64,000 nt of DNA from Sphingomonadales bacterium (lineage in GTDB: Bacteria; Pseudomonadota; Alphaproteobacteria; Sphingomonadales; Sphingomonadaceae). Positions within the stretch are counted from its first letter, which is position 1; each line of letters starts with the position of its first letter. The translations under genes and the position numbers were made by a program. The stretch lies in the NCBI GenBank assembly GCA_017302615.1, contig JAFLDB010000002.1, forward strand, positions 1 to 64,000, given 5' to 3'. Positions 9,877 to 18,020 of the stretch are shown here, piece by piece. The notes beneath the pieces were generated by a model. The model was given only the letters and a program-made list of their open reading frames with translations. It did not search any database and was not told where the DNA came from.

Positions 9877-10679
9877 GCCGCCCGCTGCGCCGCCTGCTGA
9901 TCGCCGCCGCGCTGCTGCTGGGGCTCTATGCCGCCGGGCTGGGCGCGCTTTATGCCGGCCAGCGCAGCATGATCTTTCCCGCGCCGGATGGCAGCGTGGC
10001 ACCGCCGCCGGGCTATGGTGCGGTCACGCTGAACACGGCCGATGGCTTGCAGCTGAAAGCGCTGTACCGCGCCCCCGCGCCGGGCCGCCCGACCCTGGTA
10101 TTCTTTCACGGCAATGGCGATAGCCTGGCCGGATCGCTGGTTGCGGTGGAACGCTATGTCGCCGCCGGATACGGCGCGCTGCTGCCCGAATATCGCGGCT
10201 ATGGCGGCAATCCCGGCTCACCCAGTGAAGCGGGCCTCTATGCCGATGGCCGCGCCGCGCGGGCCTGGCTGGCCGACCGGGGCGTGGCAGGGGAACGGCA
10301 GGTCCTGATCGGTTTCTCGCTTGGCACCGGGGTCGTCACCCGGCTGGCCGAGGAACAGGCCCCGGCAGCGCTGATCCTGATCGCGCCCTATACCAGCGTG
10401 CCCGATGTGGTGGCCCACCGCTTTGGCCGGCTGGTGCCGGGCTGGCTGGTCCGGGACCGGCTCGACAGCCTGTCCCGGATCGACCGGATCGCCGCCCCCA
10501 CCCTGATCCTGCACGACCGCGATGACCGATCGATCCCGGTCGCCCACGGCCAGCGACTGGCGCAGCGCTCGGGCCGGGCCAGGCTGGTGCTGTTCTCCGG
10601 CCACGACCACCAGCTTGGCTTTGCCGGCGAGGCCCAGGATGCGGCGCTGGACTGGCTGGCCGGGCTGGGGCTGCGTTAG
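9873..10679 (+). CDS. Membrane-anchored alpha/beta hydrolase
   Basis: A 268-residue alpha/beta hydrolase of the BEM46/YfhR type. An N-terminal hydrophobic anchor spans about residues 7-28. The oxyanion segment is FFHGNGDS, the nucleophile elbow is GFSLGTG, the acid is in LHDRDDRSIP and the catalytic His is in GHDHQLG. The natural substrate is unknown. The ATG at 9873 overlaps the upstream stop by 4 bases, which fixes the start. It converges with the NnrU-like gene with a single base between the two stop codons and no visible terminator. Confidence 0.85.
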   Translation: MSRPLRRLLIAAALLLGLYAAGLGALYAGQRSMIFPAPDGSVAPPPGYGAVTLNTADGLQLKALYRAPAPGRPTLVFFHGNGDSLAGSLVAVERYVAAGYGALLPEYRGYGGNPGSPSEAGLYADGRAARAWLADRGVAGERQVLIGFSLGTGVVTRLAEEQAPAALILIAPYTSVPDVVAHRFGRLVPGWLVRDRLDSLSRIDRIAAPTLILHDRDDRSIPVAHGQRLAQRSGRARLVLFSGHDHQLGFAGEAQDAALDWLAGLGLR

Positions 10680-10680
10680 G

Positions 10681-11367
10681 TTAGAGCCAGCGCCACACCC
10701 CGGCCGGCATGGCGATCAGCCAGCCGTGGGCCCAGCTGGCCGCCAGCCACAGCGCAATGCCGCCCAGCCAGGGCACCGCGCCGGCCTTGCCCAGCGCGCC
10801 CAGGCGCGGCCAGTAGCTGGTGTGAGCCTCCCACCCGGCCCAGGCGGCACCCATCTGCGCGGCCTTCTTGCGGTCCTGCAGATGCGATCCGACCAGCGCG
10901 AGGAAGGCGACCGCGAGCGTCAGGACCAGCACGCGCGGGGTCGGGCTGACCAGCGCGTGGCTGACGCTCCACAGTGCCATCGACCACATCATCGGGTGGC
11001 GGGTGACATGGAACACCCCGTGCGGGCCCTTGGCGGCCAGCTCTGCCGCGCCCGGGGCGGGCAGGGCCGGATTGCCCATGAACGAGCCGACCAGCAGGAC
11101 CGAGGCGATCAGCATCAGCACTGTCGCGACGATCCAGCCGGCCGGGGACATGGTCAGGCTTTCGATCAGCGGCGGGGCCAGCGGCACGGCGGTGAAGGCC
11201 ATGACCATCCAGCCGAAGGTGGCGAGGGCGACCAGCGAATAGACGCCCTGGAAGCCCTTGCCCCCGACCAGCCGGGTGACGCCGGCCCGCAAGGGGTGCG
11301 ACAGGGCGAAATGGGTGCCGACAAAGGCGGTGGCGGCGGCAATCAGGTTGGCAAGCTGGGCATCCAT
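10681..11367 (-). CDS. NnrU family membrane protein
   Basis: A 228-residue multi-spanning protein with about six hydrophobic segments. It has the NnrU / MAPEG-like signature HVTRHPMMWSMALWS around residues 118-132 and DRKKAAQMGAAWAGW further on. NnrU-like proteins are associated with denitrification regulons in some bacteria, but the fold resembles isoprenylcysteine methyltransferases and NnrU itself has no proven reaction. Upstream lies a perfect 9+9 palindrome (11400-11418) that may be its operator. No denitrification genes are present in the window. Confidence 0.8.
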   Translation of the reverse strand: MDAQLANLIAAATAFVGTHFALSHPLRAGVTRLVGGKGFQGVYSLVALATFGWMVMAFTAVPLAPPLIESLTMSPAGWIVATVLMLIASVLLVGSFMGNPALPAPGAAELAAKGPHGVFHVTRHPMMWSMALWSVSHALVSPTPRVLVLTLAVAFLALVGSHLQDRKKAAQMGAAWAGWEAHTSYWPRLGALGKAGAVPWLGGIALWLAASWAHGWLIAMPAGVWRWL

Positions 11368-11399
11368 CGGGCTTCTCCCCCTCGGCCTTGCGGGCCGAT

Positions 11400-11418
11400 A
11401 TGTTTACGGCGTAAACAT
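11400..11418. promoter_or_regulatory. Perfect 19-base palindrome, probable operator (TetR-like)
   Basis: ATGTTTACG-G-CGTAAACAT is a perfect inverted repeat with 9-base arms around one central base. It is centred 42 bases upstream of the NnrU start. Size and symmetry fit a TetR-family dimer site. No TetR gene is present in the window, so the regulator would be encoded elsewhere. Confidence 0.6.
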
Positions 11419-11447
11419 GGCTATCACACTGCGGCGCGATTGCAAAC

Positions 11448-11485
11448 GAAAAGGCGGCTACCGGATCATGTCCCGGTAGCCGCCT
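11448..11485 (-). terminator. Rho-independent terminator of the amidohydrolase operon
   Basis: Read on the minus strand, AGGCGGCTACCGG and CCGGTAGCCGCCT form a 13-base-pair stem around an 8-base loop, followed by TTTTCGTTT. It lies 58 bases past the stop of the last amidohydrolase gene, at the end of the peptide transporter operon, and separates it from the NnrU promoter region. Confidence 0.85.
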
Positions 11486-11542
11486 GATGTGACACTGGTG
11501 TGCCGCCCAAGTGGGTCTGGTATGCCGCTTATCCGGCTGCCG

Positions 11543-12841
11543 TCACCACTCGTAGGCCTTGGGAACGGCCCCTTCGGCCGGTCCGGTCCTGTAGCGGTCG
11601 CGCAGGCGGGTCTGGTGGTCACGCAGCGGCTGTTCCACGCCGTCGATGAACACGGCGGTGACGCCAGAAGTCAACTCCAGCGGGTCGCCATCCCAGATCA
11701 CCACGTCACCGGCCCGTCCGGCGCGCAGGCTGCCGAACCGGTCGCCCAGCCCCATCGCCTCAGCCGGACCGGAGCTGATCGCGGCAAAGGCCTGGTTCCA
11801 GGTCAGGCCGCTGGCCCCCGGGACCCTGGTCAGCGCGACCAGATTTCCGGCATATTGCGGCGCATAGCGCGGCTGATCGAAATAGGCGCCCAGCGACACG
11901 TTGACCCCGGCCGCCTTCATCCGCCCGACATTGGAATGGGTCGCGCCCAGCTGCTCGAAGCTGTCGGGCAGGTTGTTGAGCGGCGTGGCCAGCACCGGCA
12001 CCCCGGCCTTCGCCAAGTCGCCCGCCACCAACCAGCCTTCGCTCGCCCCGACGATCACCAGCTTCACCGCCGGGTAATCCTTCTTCAGCGACAGGACCAT
12101 GCGGATATCCGCCGCCCGTTCGGCCCGGACATAAAGCGGCTGGCGCCCGGTCACCACCGGGATCAGCGCCTGGGCATCGCGGCGGCTGAGCAGCACATCA
12201 TCGCGCCGCGCGCCGGTGGGCGAAGCGGCGAGTTCGCGGGCTTCGCTCAGCGCATTGGTCAGGTCGGCCCAGGCCGCGATCCGGCTGCCTCCGGCGCGGC
12301 GTGCGCCGGTTTCGCCCAGATCGACATACTGGAACGCACGCGGCACCGTGACCGGATCGGCATCGGCACCCAGATCGATCACCGCGCCCTGCCCGCCAAA
12401 GATCGAGCCGGTGCCAAGCGGTGCCACCGCAGCGCGGGTGACCCCGCCGGCGCGGCTGACCTTGATATGCTGGGCATCGGGGTTGATCGCCTGGCTGATG
12501 TCCAGCGCGGCGCTGAACGGGCTGCGGCCCGCCCCGCTGTCGTTGCTGTCATCAACCGCTTCGACATCGAACAGGCCCAGGTCCGTCACGGCCACGACCA
12601 GGCCGGGGGTGACCCATTTGCCCTTGGCATCGACCGTGCGGACGCCCGCCGGAACGGCCACGTCGCGGCCCACGGCCACGACCTTGCCATCGCGGACCAG
12701 CACGGTCGCGCCGTCGATCGGATCGGAGCCATCGCCCACCACCACCTTGCCGCCAGTGATTGCCACGGTCTGGGCAATTGCCGGAGCGGCAGTGCAGGCG
12801 AGCAGTGCGGCGAGGGCCGCAGTCAGCTTGCGGGCGCTCAT
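11543..12841 (-). CDS. Exported amidohydrolase-fold protein lacking the HxH metal motif
   Basis: A 432-residue protein with a signal peptide (MSARKLTAALAALLACTAAPAIAQ). The amidohydrolase composite domain follows: VVGDGSDPIDGATVLVRDGKVVAVG (split VVGDGSDPI and GATVLVRDGKVVAVG), and near the C-terminus GLGDRFGSLRAGRAGDVVIW. Where active family members have VTPGLIDxHxH, this one reads VTPGLVVAVTDLGLF, so the first two metal ligands are missing. It is likely a non-catalytic partner of the adjacent intact amidohydrolase; this is inference. Its ATG overlaps the stop of that gene by 4 bases, so production is coupled. Confidence 0.8.
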   Translation of the reverse strand: MSARKLTAALAALLACTAAPAIAQTVAITGGKVVVGDGSDPIDGATVLVRDGKVVAVGRDVAVPAGVRTVDAKGKWVTPGLVVAVTDLGLFDVEAVDDSNDSGAGRSPFSAALDISQAINPDAQHIKVSRAGGVTRAAVAPLGTGSIFGGQGAVIDLGADADPVTVPRAFQYVDLGETGARRAGGSRIAAWADLTNALSEARELAASPTGARRDDVLLSRRDAQALIPVVTGRQPLYVRAERAADIRMVLSLKKDYPAVKLVIVGASEGWLVAGDLAKAGVPVLATPLNNLPDSFEQLGATHSNVGRMKAAGVNVSLGAYFDQPRYAPQYAGNLVALTRVPGASGLTWNQAFAAISSGPAEAMGLGDRFGSLRAGRAGDVVIWDGDPLELTSGVTAVFIDGVEQPLRDHQTRLRDRYRTGPAEGAVPKAYEW

Positions 12842-14259
12842 TTCACGTCTCCTTCACCGGGCTGGCCAAGCTCGAAGTCGGTCACTCCGCGGCGCTTGCG
12901 ATCGGCCGAATCGAACAGCAGCGCGCCATCGACCCAGACCTTTTCGGGCCGCGAGTAGACCGATAGGGGGTGGCCGTTCCACAGCACCACGTCGGCACCC
13001 TTGCCGGCTTCAAGGCTGCCGGTCAGCTTGTCGATCCCGATTGCCTTGGCCGGGTTGAGCGTCAGCCAGCGGATCACTTCGCCATCGGGCACGTCGATCC
13101 CGATCCGGCGGGCGTCGCCCTGGGCCTTGGCCGCTTCCTGGTTGAGCCGCTGGATGCCGTTGGCATCGTCGGAATGGATCACCACGCAGGCCCCGGCCTT
13201 GTGCAGCAGCCCGGCGTTTTCGGGAATCCCGTCATAGGCTTCCATCTTGAAGCCCCACCAGTCGGCCCAGATCGCACTGCAGGTGCCCGAGGCGGCCAGC
13301 AGATCGCCGATCTTGTAAGCTTCCACCGCGTGGTGGAAGGTCTGGATCTTGTAGCCGAATTCCTTGCCCATATCGAGGACGATGGCCATTTCATCGGCGC
13401 GGTAGCAGTGGTTCTGGATCAGGATTTCCCCGTCCAGCACACCGACCAGCGTTTCCATCGCCAGGTCCCGGCTTTCCAGCTTTCCGGAATCGCGCTTGCG
13501 GCGATAGTCCTGCGCTTTCAGCCAGGTTTCGCGGTTGACCGCCAGGTTGCCCATGCGGGTGCTGGGCATCCGGCCCTTGGCGCCATAGACCCGCTTGGGG
13601 TTTTCCCCGCAGGCCATCTTGAGGCTGTAGGGCGCACCGGGGAACTTCATTCCCTGCATGGTCCGCGCCGGCACGGTCTTCAGCACCACGCCGCGCCCGC
13701 CCATCAGGTTGGCGCTGCCCGGCAGGACCAGCAGCGAAGTGACCCCGCCATTGGCCAGCGCCCGGGTAAAGCCCGGATCCTGCGGCCAGACCGAATGCTC
13801 GGCCCAGACCTGCGGCGTGGTCGGCGCGGTCATCTCGTTGCCGTCGGAATGCGCATCGACGCCCGGGCTGGGATAGTCGCCCAGGTGGCTGTGGGCATCG
13901 ATGATCCCCGGGGTGACGAACTTGCCGCGTGCGTCGATCCGGGTGTAGCCCTCGGGGATGGCCAGGTCCGGCCCGCCCACGGCGACGACCTTGCCGTCCT
14001 TGATCAGGACCGTCCCGCCATCGATCTGCTTGCCGGTGCCGTCGAAAACGGTCGCACCGACCAGCGCGGTCGGCACACTGGGATAGGGCTTGTAGGTGGA
14101 AGGATAGGGATCCTTGTTGAAATCGCGCGCGGCCTTCACCGCGGCGCTTTCTTCCTTCTTGTCCTTGTCCTTGGCATCCTTGGCCAGGCCAGGCCCGGTT
14201 CCGCCGAGCGCCAAGGCGCAGGCGGCAGCGGCCAGCAGGGGCCGGTACAGCGTCTTCAT
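12838..14259 (-). CDS. Exported amidohydrolase (imidazolonepropionase-like)
   Basis: A 473-residue enzyme with a signal peptide (about residues 1-26) and a Lys/Asp-rich linker (KDAKDKDKKEES). Metal-site motifs are present: TPGIIDAHSHLGDYP (HxH), TFHHAVEAYK and VIHSDDANGIQRL, the last carrying the conserved Asp. The C-terminal ITxxPAxxLG-like segment is TLNPAKAIGI. The HAHSH-type site suggests hydrolysis of a cyclic or peptide amide bond in the periplasm. A role on short peptides or dipeptide derivatives is inferred from the upstream POT transporter, 6 bases away. It overlaps the degenerate paralogue by 4 bases. Confidence 0.85.
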   Translation of the reverse strand: MKTLYRPLLAAAACALALGGTGPGLAKDAKDKDKKEESAAVKAARDFNKDPYPSTYKPYPSVPTALVGATVFDGTGKQIDGGTVLIKDGKVVAVGGPDLAIPEGYTRIDARGKFVTPGIIDAHSHLGDYPSPGVDAHSDGNEMTAPTTPQVWAEHSVWPQDPGFTRALANGGVTSLLVLPGSANLMGGRGVVLKTVPARTMQGMKFPGAPYSLKMACGENPKRVYGAKGRMPSTRMGNLAVNRETWLKAQDYRRKRDSGKLESRDLAMETLVGVLDGEILIQNHCYRADEMAIVLDMGKEFGYKIQTFHHAVEAYKIGDLLAASGTCSAIWADWWGFKMEAYDGIPENAGLLHKAGACVVIHSDDANGIQRLNQEAAKAQGDARRIGIDVPDGEVIRWLTLNPAKAIGIDKLTGSLEAGKGADVVLWNGHPLSVYSRPEKVWVDGALLFDSADRKRRGVTDFELGQPGEGDVK

Positions 14260-14265
14260 CGTCGT

Positions 14266-15834
14266 TTACTCCGCCTTGGGTTCGGGGCGATCCTCGAGCG
14301 TATCGAGGTGCATCCAGCGCTTCACGATCGGCGAGACCAGCAGCACCGCCACCGCCGCGCCGATCGAGATCCAGCCGAACAGGGCATAGATCTCGAGCAG
14401 CTTTTCCTTGCTCATTTCCCCGCCATGGCCGCCGGTCGCTTCACCGATCTTGCCGGCGACGAAATTGCCGACCGCGGTCATGTAGAACCAGGCACCCATG
14501 ATCAGCGAGGCGAGATAGCTCGGCGCCAGCCGGTTCATCGCCGAAAGGCCGACCGGGCTGAGGCACAGCTCGCCCGTGGTGGCGAGCAGGTAATAGAGGA
14601 ACACGAACAGCACCGGGGTCATCGCCGCGATGCCGTAAGCTTCCGCGCCCCAGACCAGCACCAGGTTGGCAAGGCCCATCTGCGCCAGCGCCAGGCCGAA
14701 CTTGGCCGGAGCCGAGGGTTCCTTGCCCTTTGCCCCCAGCCACTGCCACAGCATGGCGAACAGCGGGGCGAGCAGGATGATGTAGATCGGGTTGATCGAC
14801 TGGAACAGCGAGGCCGGCGTGCCGCCACGATCGACATAGCGGTCGGTGAACAGGCTCATCGAGCCGCCGGCCTGTTCGAACAGGCCCCAGAACAGCGGGT
14901 TGAGGCTGATCAGGAACAGGATCGCGAACATCCGCTCGCGCGGTTCCTTGGGCAGCTTGAAAGTCTCGTAAAGGACATAGCCCAGCAGCGCGAGGCCCGA
15001 GACGATCAGCAGGCTCTGGATGATGTCCTGGTACTGGATCAGGAACCAGATCACCCCGACCGACAGCACGCCGATGGCATAGAGCAGCCATTCGGTCGAC
15101 TTGGCCAGCGGGGCCGGAGCCTCGCCCGCGCCGTTCAGCGCCGACTTGCCCAGCACGAAGACGATCAGGCCGGCCAGCATCCCGATCCCGGCGAGACCGA
15201 AGCCATTGCCCCAGCCAATCGTTTCGCCCAGATAGCCGACCAGGATCGTCCCCAGCGCGGCCCCGGCGTTGATGCCCATGTAGAACACGGTGTAGGCCCC
15301 GTCGCGGCGCACGTCGGTCAGCTTGTAGAGCTGGCCGACCATCACCGAGATGTTGGCCTTGAGGAAGCCCGAGCCGACGATGATGAAGGCCAGCGCGCCC
15401 CAGAACACGTTGATTGCCGGATCGCTCTGCCCGCCGGTCCCTTCCACCGCCATCAGGCTGTGGCCAATCGCCAGCAGCAGCCCGCCGAACAGCACCGCCT
15501 TGCGCTGACCGAGATAACGGTCGGCCAGATAGCCGCCCAGGACCGGGGTGATGTAGACCAGGCTGGCATAGGCCCCGTAGATCAGGTTGGCCTTGCCGTC
15601 GCTGAACAGCCAGTGCTTGGTCAGGTAGAAGATCAGCAGCGCGCGCATGCCGTAGTAGGAAAAGCGTTCCCACATCTCGGCAAAGAACAGCATGTACAGG
15701 CCCTTGGGATGGCCCGCGAACTCCGGTTCCTTCTGCACGGCAATCTTGCCGCCCACGGCCAGGAACAGCACGAGGACGATAACCGCGATAGCCGCGATCC
15801 AGTCGCCCTCCCCCCAAAGGCTCATATCTTTCAT
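14266..15834 (-). CDS. POT-family proton-coupled peptide transporter
   Basis: A 522-residue inner-membrane protein with about 14 hydrophobic segments. The POT/PTR2 signature is clear: FAEMWERFSYYGMRALL contains the ExxERFxYY proton-coupling motif, GGYLADRYLGQRKAV is the MFS loop, and FYMGINAGAALG is the second PTR signature. The family imports di- and tripeptides with protons. It leads a three-gene operon with two exported amidohydrolases, suggesting that periplasmic processing and uptake of a peptide-like nutrient work together. The ATG at 15834 gives MKDMSLWGEGDW. Confidence 0.9.
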   Translation of the reverse strand: MKDMSLWGEGDWIAAIAVIVLVLFLAVGGKIAVQKEPEFAGHPKGLYMLFFAEMWERFSYYGMRALLIFYLTKHWLFSDGKANLIYGAYASLVYITPVLGGYLADRYLGQRKAVLFGGLLLAIGHSLMAVEGTGGQSDPAINVFWGALAFIIVGSGFLKANISVMVGQLYKLTDVRRDGAYTVFYMGINAGAALGTILVGYLGETIGWGNGFGLAGIGMLAGLIVFVLGKSALNGAGEAPAPLAKSTEWLLYAIGVLSVGVIWFLIQYQDIIQSLLIVSGLALLGYVLYETFKLPKEPRERMFAILFLISLNPLFWGLFEQAGGSMSLFTDRYVDRGGTPASLFQSINPIYIILLAPLFAMLWQWLGAKGKEPSAPAKFGLALAQMGLANLVLVWGAEAYGIAAMTPVLFVFLYYLLATTGELCLSPVGLSAMNRLAPSYLASLIMGAWFYMTAVGNFVAGKIGEATGGHGGEMSKEKLLEIYALFGWISIGAAVAVLLVSPIVKRWMHLDTLEDRPEPKAE

Positions 15835-16035
15835 GTAAGGCTCCCCGAAACGGTCTGAATGCGGCCGATCCCGGCGGCCGCCACATGGCCCGGGAGACTA
15901 GCCGCGATTTCGCCGCTGTGAAGCGAAATTCGCTGCCCTTGTTGCTTTGTTGCGCGGTTTGGGAGGCCCCTTCCTTCCCCTTCGGACAGCCAACAAGCCC
16001 TTGCCCGCACCGCTGTATTATGGCACTGCATCACC

Positions 16036-16380
16036 ATGCAGGACACCAGCAAGCCCGTCTATCTGAAGCTGCGCGACAAGATTGCCGCCGCGATCATCGA
16101 TGGCACCTATGCCGAAGGCGGAATGCTCCCGTCGGTCCGTGCCTTTGCCGCACAGGAAGGGGCCAATCCGCTGACCGTGGCCAAGGCCTATCAGCAGTTC
16201 CAGCTCGACGGGCTGGTCGAGGTTCAGCGCGGGGTCGGCATGTTCGTCACCCGCGGCGCGGCCGAACGCCTGCGGCAGAGCGAGCGGGAGCGCTTCCTCG
16301 AAGTGGAATGGCCGGCGATCCGCAACCGGATCACGCGCCTGGGCCTGCGGGCCGACGACCTACTGGTTAAAAACCTGTAA
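16036..16380 (+). CDS. GntR-family transcriptional regulator, YtrA type
   Basis: A 114-residue protein: an N-terminal winged helix (VYLKLRDKIAAAIIDGTYAEG, split VYLKLRDKI and AAAIIDGTYAEG; LPSVRAFAAQEGANPLTVAKAYQQF) and a short helical tail. The small C-terminal part marks the YtrA subfamily, which usually binds no large effector and often represses itself and a nearby transporter. It is divergent from the POT operon with about 200 bases between, so that operon is a candidate target. A TATTAT at 16016-16021 could be its -10 element. Confidence 0.85.
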   Translation: MQDTSKPVYLKLRDKIAAAIIDGTYAEGGMLPSVRAFAAQEGANPLTVAKAYQQFQLDGLVEVQRGVGMFVTRGAAERLRQSERERFLEVEWPAIRNRITRLGLRADDLLVKNL

Positions 16381-16495
16381 GAATCTTCATTGATTCCGTT
16401 TGCGCTCCGACCCTGCTTTTGGCAGTGTCGAAGCCTGTGCAGTGCTGCTTGCACCGGGTCGGAAGCTGCGCCGCGCTTTTACCAATCTAGGGGAT

Positions 16496-16511
16496 GGGCC
16501 AAATATGGCCC
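16496..16511 (+). promoter_or_regulatory. Short hairpin in the ihfB leader
   Basis: GGGCCA-AATA-TGGCCC forms a 6-base-pair stem ending 17 bases before the ihfB start codon, just ahead of the AGGGAAAGG ribosome site. It could modulate translation, but the evidence is only the symmetry. Confidence 0.3.
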
Positions 16512-16528
16512 AGGGAAAGGCGTGTGTT

Positions 16529-16810
16529 ATGATCCGTTCCGAACTGGTGGCAGCACTTGCCCGGGAGAATCCGGGCCTGCGGATGGAAGAGGTCGAAAAG
16601 ATCGTCTCCACCTTCTTTGACGAGATCTCGGCCAAGCTGGCCAGCGGCGGCCGCGTCGAACTGCGCGGCTTTGGCGCCTTTTCCACCCGCGAACGCGATC
16701 CCCGCAAGGGCCGTAACCCGCGCACCGGCGAAACGGTCGACGTGCCGGGCAAGAAAGTCCCCTACTTCAAACCCGGCAAGGAAATGCGCGCCCGCCTCAA
16801 CAGCGATTGA
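16529..16810 (+). CDS. ihfB: Integration host factor subunit beta
   Basis: A 93-residue HU/IHF-family DNA-bending protein. It begins [11 protein letters not shown], and its beta-arm region reads [20 protein letters not shown], with the Pro that intercalates between bases. [12 protein letters not shown] is the usual end. The ATG at 16529 is chosen because the protein then matches IhfB length; the open frame extends 43 codons upstream without similarity. A purine-rich AGGGAAAGG lies upstream. IHF bends DNA at regulated promoters and recombination sites. Confidence 0.93.
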   Translation: MIRSELVAALARENPGLRMEEVEKIVSTFFDEISAKLASGGRVELRGFGAFSTRERDPRKGRNPRTGETVDVPGKKVPYFKPGKEMRARLNSD

Positions 16811-17111
16811 GCAGAGCGCTTTGCACCTGACGGCGATACGGACAGGCATCCGCCTGCCTGCGCAGCGTTGGCCAGGACGAGCAGATCGCAGACAAAGGCC
16901 CGACAAACTCGGTCCCGTTGCAGGCAGGGTGGATATCCTTGCTGCATCTCCCTATTGATCCAGACCGGATGGGTCGGAATTCGCTCCAGGCCGAGGCGAA
17001 AATGGTGCCGTTCGAGAACCGGCGCGGAGCGACCTTTTTGGTCGTGAGCACCGGAAGCGCAGAAAGGTGCCGTTTGCAGCCCGGCATGGAGTGAATTACG
17101 GCCCATCCGGA
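16811..17111. other. Intergenic region between ihfB and tRNA-Leu
   Basis: I see no gene in these 301 bases. A weak inverted repeat, CGACC-TTTTT-GGTCG, lies at 17030-17044, and GGTGCCGTT occurs twice (about 17004 and 17068). Neither is convincing as a functional element. The tRNA promoter must lie in the right-hand part, but no clear -35/-10 pair could be assigned. Confidence 0.4.
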
Positions 17112-17196
17112 GCGGACGTGGCGGAATGGTAGACGCCGGGGACTTAAAATCCCCTGATCCCTGATCGTGTGGGTTCGAGTCCCACCGTCCGCACCA
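17112..17196 (+). tRNA. tRNA-Leu (anticodon UAA), CCA encoded
   Basis: The acceptor stem GCGGACG (17112-17118) pairs with CGTCCGC (17186-17192), followed by A73 and an encoded CCA. The anticodon arm is GGGGA-CTTAAAA-TCCCC, giving anticodon UAA. The T arm is GTGGG-TTCGAGT-CCCAC. A long variable arm (about TGATCCCTGATCGTG) is the class II feature expected for tRNA-Leu. It reads UUA and UUG codons, which are rare in this GC-rich genome. Confidence 0.95.
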
Positions 17197-17307
17197 GCCG
17201 TCGCGCCGGCCGGGCCTCTCCGCAAACATCCTTGCCGGGCCGGTAACCACACCTGATCATCATGGTTTCATCTGCCCGGGCGATTTTGCCAAGCGGAGAC
17301 CCGTGCG

Positions 17308-17964
17308 ATGCGTGACGAAACCGATTCGGCGGGGCTGCCCGCCGCCCCACCCGGTAACCATGGCCGCGATCAGCGTGCCGATCGGCGTGTCGCGCTGTTG
17401 CTGCGCGCGGGCAAGCTGGTTTCGCCCGAAGGCGAATTCCTGTGCATCGTCCGCGATGCCTCGGCCGGGGGGATCAAGGTCAAACTGCTGCACAGCCTGC
17501 CCGGTGCAGGGACTTTCGACCTCGAACTGGCCAATGGCGAGGTCTATCCGCTCGAACTGGTCTGGCAGGCCGATGGCCATGCCGGTTTCCGGTTCCTGGA
17601 ACGGCCGATCGACGTCCACGGGCTGGTCGATGAGCCCTCGTCCTTCCCCAAGCGCGGGCTGCGGCTGCGGCTGACCCTGCCGGTGATCGTGATCGAGGCC
17701 GGCGAGGAACGCCCCGCGCTGCTACGCGACATTTCCCAGCACGGCGCGCAGATCGAGATCGAACCGGGCCTGGCCGTGGGCCAGCGGATCGCGCTGCACG
17801 GTTCCGGCCTGCCGGAAATGCAGGCCACGGTCCGCTGGCGGCGGCGCGCGGCGCACGGGCTGGTGTTCCAGCGCGGGTTCCGGCTGGACGAGCTGGCCGA
17901 ACTGGTCGGCCGCCTGCGCGAGGCCGAACGCAGCGAAGATGCCGGGAAGCGCGCCGCCTGTTAA
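17308..17964 (+). CDS. Tandem PilZ-domain protein
   Basis: A 218-residue soluble protein with two PilZ-like modules. The first (about residues 24-105) has RADRRVALLLRAG followed by RDASAGGIKV. The second (about 112-210) has KRGLRLRLTLPVIV followed by LRDISQHGAQIEI. Each pair is a version of the RxxxR ... (D/N)xSxxG signature that binds cyclic di-GMP. In the second module the Arg spacing is less standard, so binding may be limited to one module. No effector domain is attached. It is monocistronic between the tRNA and the FAD-oxidoreductase operon. Confidence 0.75.
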   Translation: MRDETDSAGLPAAPPGNHGRDQRADRRVALLLRAGKLVSPEGEFLCIVRDASAGGIKVKLLHSLPGAGTFDLELANGEVYPLELVWQADGHAGFRFLERPIDVHGLVDEPSSFPKRGLRLRLTLPVIVIEAGEERPALLRDISQHGAQIEIEPGLAVGQRIALHGSGLPEMQATVRWRRRAAHGLVFQRGFRLDELAELVGRLREAERSEDAGKRAAC

Positions 17965-18020
17965 CCAGTGGTTAGGCATTTTCCTTCACTTCTGCCCCCG
18001 ACCAACCAATTGGGGGCACA

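Noticed and set aside
12970..15858. A 962-codon plus-strand frame opposite the amidohydrolase and POT genes
   Set aside because: The minus-strand genes have signal peptides, metal-binding and transporter motifs; the plus-strand frame has none.
17030..17044. Hairpin CGACC-TTTTT-GGTCG as a terminator of ihfB
   Set aside because: The stem has only 5 base pairs, lies 220 bases past the ihfB stop and has no T-run after it.
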